A stretch of 16,205 nucleotides of DNA from assembly GCA_900314345.1 (NCBI GenBank), contig OMUX01000209.1, positions 1 to 16,205 on the forward strand, given 5' to 3'. The position numbers and the translations under genes were made by a program. Under the pieces are notes generated by a model that ran no database searches, was not told the origin of the DNA, and was given only the letters and a program-made list of their open reading frames with translations. Below, one piece after another: positions 12,990 to 16,205 of the stretch. The first letter of the stretch is position 1. Each line of letters begins with the position of its first letter. This stretch comes from an uncultured Erysipelotrichaceae bacterium (GTDB lineage Bacteria; Bacillota_I; Bacilli_A; Erysipelotrichales; Erysipelotrichaceae).

Positions 12990-14251
12990 TGTATGATACA
13001 TGCATGAAGCATCTCGACGGGAAATGGCTGATCGGTGTCTCCGGAGGACCGGATTCGATGGCACTTCTGAACATGTGTCTGGAAAGCAATACCTTTGTGC
13101 ATGCGGCAATGGTGAACTATCATCATCGTCCCGAGGCAGACATGGAGGAACAGGGTGTCAGGGCGTTCTGCATGGCACATCATGTGGAACTGTCCGTTCT
13201 CAGTACGCCGTTTCAGGCAAGGGGGAATTTTGAGGCGGAAGCCAGGAAGCACCGCTATGACTTCTTTGTGAAGCTGGTGAAGGAATATGATCTTGCGGGT
13301 GTGCTGATTGCCCATCAGGAGGATGATCTTCTTGAAACATACTTCATGCAGAAGGAAAGGCATCTGGTACCGGAAACCTATGGTCTTGCGGAAGAAATGC
13401 ACTATCAGGGAATCCTGGTGAAGCGTCCGCTGCTTTCCTTTACGAAACGGCAGCTTCTGGAATACTGTGTGGAAAAAGAGATTCCGTACTGGGTTGACAG
13501 CACGAACAATGACCGCAGTCTTGCAAGAAACCGGATCCGTCAGGATCTGGTTTCAGGGATGAATGCGGAAGAAAGAGCTGAAGTCCGGAAGGAAATCCAC
13601 AGGGAGAACGAGGCTTTGCAGGATCGGAGAAGACGCATGAACTCCATGGTGGAAAAGAAACGGATTCCTTTTGGAGAATACCGGAGTCTCTGTGAAGAAG
13701 ACAGGCTGACACTCTTGAGAAGCCTGTTGGATGAGAAGGGAAGCCATCATACACTGAAGCATCTGGAAGCGCTGGATGATATCATCATGAAAAAGGACAT
13801 GTTTCTGCTTGAGGCTGATGAAAGATGGCTGGTGAGTGATGGAAGCTTCTTTTACCTTATGGATCCTCTGAAGCCTTACTGCTTTGAAGTGCATGATGTA
13901 CAGCAGCTGCTGGGACTTGGAAGACAGCAGTGCTTCCTGGTGGAGAAAGGAAAGCCGGGGGTGAATGCCGTGACGCTGAAGGAGACGGATTTCCCCGTTA
14001 CAGTCAGGAACTTTCAGGATGGCGATGTGATCGAGATGCGCTTTGGCACAAAGCCGGTGCACCGGTTCTTCATTGACCGGAAGATTCCGCTGTATCAAAG
14101 AGCTGTCTGGCCGGTGGTTGTGAATCAGGCGGGAGAGGTGATCCTGGTGCCGGGACTTGGCTGCAGCGTGGATCACTATTCCTTTGAGCCGCAGGTTTCT
14201 GTGCTACAATTATTCGTAACTTATATAGAAGGCGGGGACTTTCATGCATAA
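12989..14251 (+). CDS. tilS: tRNA(Ile)-lysidine synthetase
   Basis: TilS adds lysine to C34 of the CAU-anticodon isoleucine tRNA using ATP, so that it reads AUA and is charged with Ile, an essential step in most bacteria. The N-type ATP pyrophosphatase domain opens with IGVSGGPDSMALL (15-27, the SGGxDS P-loop), then VNYHHRPEAD (42-51), AHQEDDLLET (108-117), a variant of the usual HHxDDQxET, and the tRNA-facing STNNDRSLARNRIR segment. The C-terminal TilS domain is seen in VRNFQDGDVIEMRFGTKPVHRFFIDRKIP and WPVV. The 420 residues are within family range. The start ATG overlaps the upstream stop by one base, with no separate ribosome site, so translation is coupled. It overlaps hpt by eight bases, the common Bacillota order tilS-hpt-ftsH. 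Confidence 0.95.
   Translation: MYDTCMKHLDGKWLIGVSGGPDSMALLNMCLESNTFVHAAMVNYHHRPEADMEEQGVRAFCMAHHVELSVLSTPFQARGNFEAEARKHRYDFFVKLVKEYDLAGVLIAHQEDDLLETYFMQKERHLVPETYGLAEEMHYQGILVKRPLLSFTKRQLLEYCVEKEIPYWVDSTNNDRSLARNRIRQDLVSGMNAEERAEVRKEIHRENEALQDRRRRMNSMVEKKRIPFGEYRSLCEEDRLTLLRSLLDEKGSHHTLKHLEALDDIIMKKDMFLLEADERWLVSDGSFFYLMDPLKPYCFEVHDVQQLLGLGRQQCFLVEKGKPGVNAVTLKETDFPVTVRNFQDGDVIEMRFGTKPVHRFFIDRKIPLYQRAVWPVVVNQAGEVILVPGLGCSVDHYSFEPQVSVLQLFVTYIEGGDFHA
14184..14210 (+). promoter_or_regulatory. Possible internal promoter for hpt-ftsH
   Basis: Within the end of tilS, TGCTACAAT (14202-14210) forms an extended -10, with TTGAGC (14184-14189) 15 bases upstream as a possible -35. The expected start near 14217 is 27 bases before the hpt ATG. 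It lies in coding sequence, so chance is not excluded. Confidence 0.3.
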
Positions 14252-14783
14252 GGATATCAAGAAGATTCTGATCAGTGAGGAACAGATCCGCAGCCGTTGC
14301 GACGAGCTTGGAAAACAGATCACTGAGGACTATGGCAAGGAAGGCAGGACACCGCTTCTGGTGGCTTTGCTCAGAGGATCCGTGCCTTTCCTGGCGGAAC
14401 TGATCAAGCATATTGATCTGGACATTCAGTACGACTTCATGGATGTGACAAGCTATGCGGGCACAAAGTCCACAGGCGACATCAAGATCCTCAAGGATCT
14501 GGATACTTCCATTGAAGGCGTTGATATCCTGCTGGTTGAGGATATCGTGGATACCGGCAAGACGATCAAGTCCGTCAAGGAACTGCTCATGAACAAGGGC
14601 GCAAGGTCCGTGAAGGTCGTGACGCTGCTTGACAAGCCGAGCAGAAGAACAGAGGATGTGAATCCGGAATACTGCGGCTTTGAAGTGGAGGATCTGTTTG
14701 TGGTCGGCTATGGCATGGACTTCGATCAGAAATACCGCTGCCTGCCCTATATCGGTGTACTGAAAGACGAACTTTATCAGTGA
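14244..14783 (+). CDS. hpt: Hypoxanthine(-guanine) phosphoribosyltransferase
   Basis: Hpt converts hypoxanthine or guanine plus PRPP into IMP or GMP in purine salvage. The 179 residues are typical. The PRPP-binding motif LLVEDIVDTGKT (96-107) is perfect; PLLVALLRGSVPFLAEL (37-53) and MDVTSYAGTKSTGD (66-79, the flexible active-site loop) are also typical; the C-terminal VGYGMDFDQKYRCLPYIG (154-171) closes the purine pocket. The start ATG overlaps the tilS stop (ATGCATAA), with a purine-rich ribosome site (AAGGCGGGG) before it. Position between tilS and ftsH is the standard Bacillota arrangement. Xanthine use cannot be excluded from sequence alone. Confidence 0.97.
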   Translation: MHKDIKKILISEEQIRSRCDELGKQITEDYGKEGRTPLLVALLRGSVPFLAELIKHIDLDIQYDFMDVTSYAGTKSTGDIKILKDLDTSIEGVDILLVEDIVDTGKTIKSVKELLMNKGARSVKVVTLLDKPSRRTEDVNPEYCGFEVEDLFVVGYGMDFDQKYRCLPYIGVLKDELYQ

Positions 14784-14797
14784 GGTAAATCAACTAC

Positions 14798-16205
14798 ATG
14801 CAGAAGAAAAGTTTTCTGAATTATCTTCCTGCGCTGATTGTGCTGATTGCGGTGCTGAGCCTGTTTACGATGAATACCGGCTCTTCCACACAGACATTGA
14901 ACTACAGTCAGCTCAAGGAGACCGTACAGGAGGAGAAGATCAGTGAATCCGTGGTATCCATCGGATCCAATGTGATCACGGTCCGCGGCAGCTATGAGAA
15001 GGACGGGAAGAACGTCACATTCTCCGGTACTGCGCCGTCAACACAGGATTCCGTGACATGGTTCCTGGATGAACTGGATGATTCGCGTGTTTCCGTGGTG
15101 GACGCGGAGGCAAGCAACGAGTTCCTGAACATCATGTACTCCGTTGTTCCGCTCATTCTGGTGTTCATCATGGGCATCTGGATGATGAACCGCATGAACG
15201 GCGGAAACTCTGCCAATGCCAAGGCATTTGACTTCGGAAAGTCCAGAGCAAAGCTTGAGACAAAATCGAAGGTTCACTTCGATGATGTGGCGGGCTGTGA
15301 TGAAGAGAAGCAGGAGATGGCAGAGATCATCGACTATCTCAAGTATCCGGCAAAGTTCAAGAAGATGGGTGCCAGAATCCCGAAGGGAGTTCTCCTGAGC
15401 GGTCACCCTGGAACCGGCAAGACCTTGCTTGCCAAGGCAGTCGCCGGTGAGGCAAACGTTCCGTTCTATTCCATCTCCGGTTCCGACTTCGTCGAGATGT
15501 TCGTCGGTGTCGGCGCAAGCCGTGTGCGTGACATGTTCCGCAAGGCACAGCAGACAGCGCCGTGCATTATCTTCATCGATGAGATCGATGCTGTGGGAAG
15601 ACAAAGAGGCGCAGGCTTCGGCGGCGGTCATGATGAACGTGAACAGACACTGAACCAGCTGCTTGTTGAGATGGATGGCATGGAGGACAACAGCGGCATC
15701 GTTGTCATCGCAGCGACAAACCGTCCGGATGTCCTTGATCCGGCATTGTTAAGAGCAGGCCGTTTCGACCGTCAGATCACGGTATCCCTTCCGGACCGCA
15801 AGGGCAGAAGGGCAATCCTCAATGTGCATGCAAGAAACAAGCATCTTGGAAATGACATCGATCTGGATGCCCTGGCCAAGCGCACACCGGGATTCTCCGG
15901 CGCGGATCTTGAGAACGTGCTGAATGAAGCAGCGATCCTGGCTGTCCGTGAAAACAAGAGCGAGATTCACATGACACAGATTGATGAAGCAATCGACCGT
16001 GTCATGATGGGACCGGCAAAGAAGAGCCGTACCTATGATGAGAAGACCAAGAAGCTTGTGGCATACCATGAAGCAGGCCATGCCATCATCGGTCTGTACC
16101 TGGACAATGCACAGGTCGTGCAGAAGGTCACCATCATTCCAAGAGGGGAAGCAGGCGGCTATAACCTGATGACTCCGAAGGAAGAGAAGATGATGAATAC
16201 GAAGA
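14798..16205 (+). CDS. ftsH: ATP-dependent zinc metalloprotease FtsH, 3' end outside the window
   Basis: FtsH is a hexameric membrane AAA+ protease that unfolds and degrades membrane and short-lived cytoplasmic proteins. The first 469 residues are present: helix 1 (about 8-26), an external domain (27-112), helix 2 (about 113-130), and the AAA module. In that module lie Walker A GHPGTGKT (202-209), pore loop [12 protein letters not shown] (231-242), Walker B IIFIDEID (257-264), and [18 protein letters not shown] (308-325) with the arginine fingers. The zinc protease site HEAGH (424-428) is followed by [11 protein letters not shown]. The remainder, with the third zinc ligand, lies beyond the window. 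Walker A usually reads GPPGTGKT; here the first Pro is His. The ATG is the only good start; its ribosome site (GAGG, 14783-14786) overlaps the hpt stop and is 11 bases away. It is co-transcribed with tilS and hpt. Confidence 0.97.
   Translation, partial: MQKKSFLNYLPALIVLIAVLSLFTMNTGSSTQTLNYSQLKETVQEEKISESVVSIGSNVITVRGSYEKDGKNVTFSGTAPSTQDSVTWFLDELDDSRVSVVDAEASNEFLNIMYSVVPLILVFIMGIWMMNRMNGGNSANAKAFDFGKSRAKLETKSKVHFDDVAGCDEEKQEMAEIIDYLKYPAKFKKMGARIPKGVLLSGHPGTGKTLLAKAVAGEANVPFYSISGSDFVEMFVGVGASRVRDMFRKAQQTAPCIIFIDEIDAVGRQRGAGFGGGHDEREQTLNQLLVEMDGMEDNSGIVVIAATNRPDVLDPALLRAGRFDRQITVSLPDRKGRRAILNVHARNKHLGNDIDLDALAKRTPGFSGADLENVLNEAAILAVRENKSEIHMTQIDEAIDRVMMGPAKKSRTYDEKTKKLVAYHEAGHAIIGLYLDNAQVVQKVTIIPRGEAGGYNLMTPKEEKMMNTK

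Overview
The window is a gene-dense stretch of a bacterial chromosome, mostly housekeeping genes. It suggests a Gram-positive member of Bacillota (Firmicutes) with moderate GC, possibly of the Erysipelotrichia type. The grounds are a primary sigma factor with a long acidic linker, a class B sortase, a TagO/WecA-type lipid-carrier transferase, the tilS-hpt-ftsH gene order, and a prfA-prmC-tsaC-upp order that resembles a compacted form of the Bacillus block. The phylum is fairly safe. The class is a guess, because no rRNA or other strong taxon marker is present.

Layout. Bases 1-687 are the 3' end of a tartrate/D-malate dehydrogenase-type gene. Bases 744-4786 hold four same-strand genes: rpoD, prfA, prmC (4-base overlap with prfA) and a class B sortase. 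A threonine aldolase gene faces them on the minus strand, with its stop codon directly abutting the sortase stop. Its start region is shared with a tiny possible membrane peptide ORF and tsaC (tRNA t6A synthesis). tsaC converges through a strong two-way terminator on a minus-strand GT-B-like glycosyltransferase gene. That gene is divergent from upp, which is followed with no gap by a DUF1146-type membrane protein gene.

Bases 8687-12311 look like a cell-surface polysaccharide region: a polyprenyl-phosphate sugar-1-phosphate transferase, a terminator, then a tightly overlapping trio of a GT2-GtrA fusion, a membrane-anchored phosphodiester-glycosidase-like protein and a small membrane protein, ending in a terminator that overlaps the last codons. 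Bases 12396-16205 are one unit: a MazF/PemK-fold protein, tilS, hpt and ftsH (cut by the window end). The first three genes overlap.

The functional themes are translation quality (prfA, prmC, tsaC, tilS), base salvage (upp, hpt), transcription (rpoD), envelope building (sortase, tagO, glycosyltransferases) and membrane proteolysis (ftsH). I see no CRISPR array, insertion sequence, prophage, rRNA or tRNA gene, and no stretch over 300 bases without a gene. I found no clear new system. The points most worth checking are the MazF-fold gene fused translationally to tilS, which lacks the usual catalytic Arg motif; a His-to-Gln change in the stop-codon reading region of RF1; a predicted leaderless glycosyltransferase gene; and a nested stem around the terminator before the GT2-GtrA gene.
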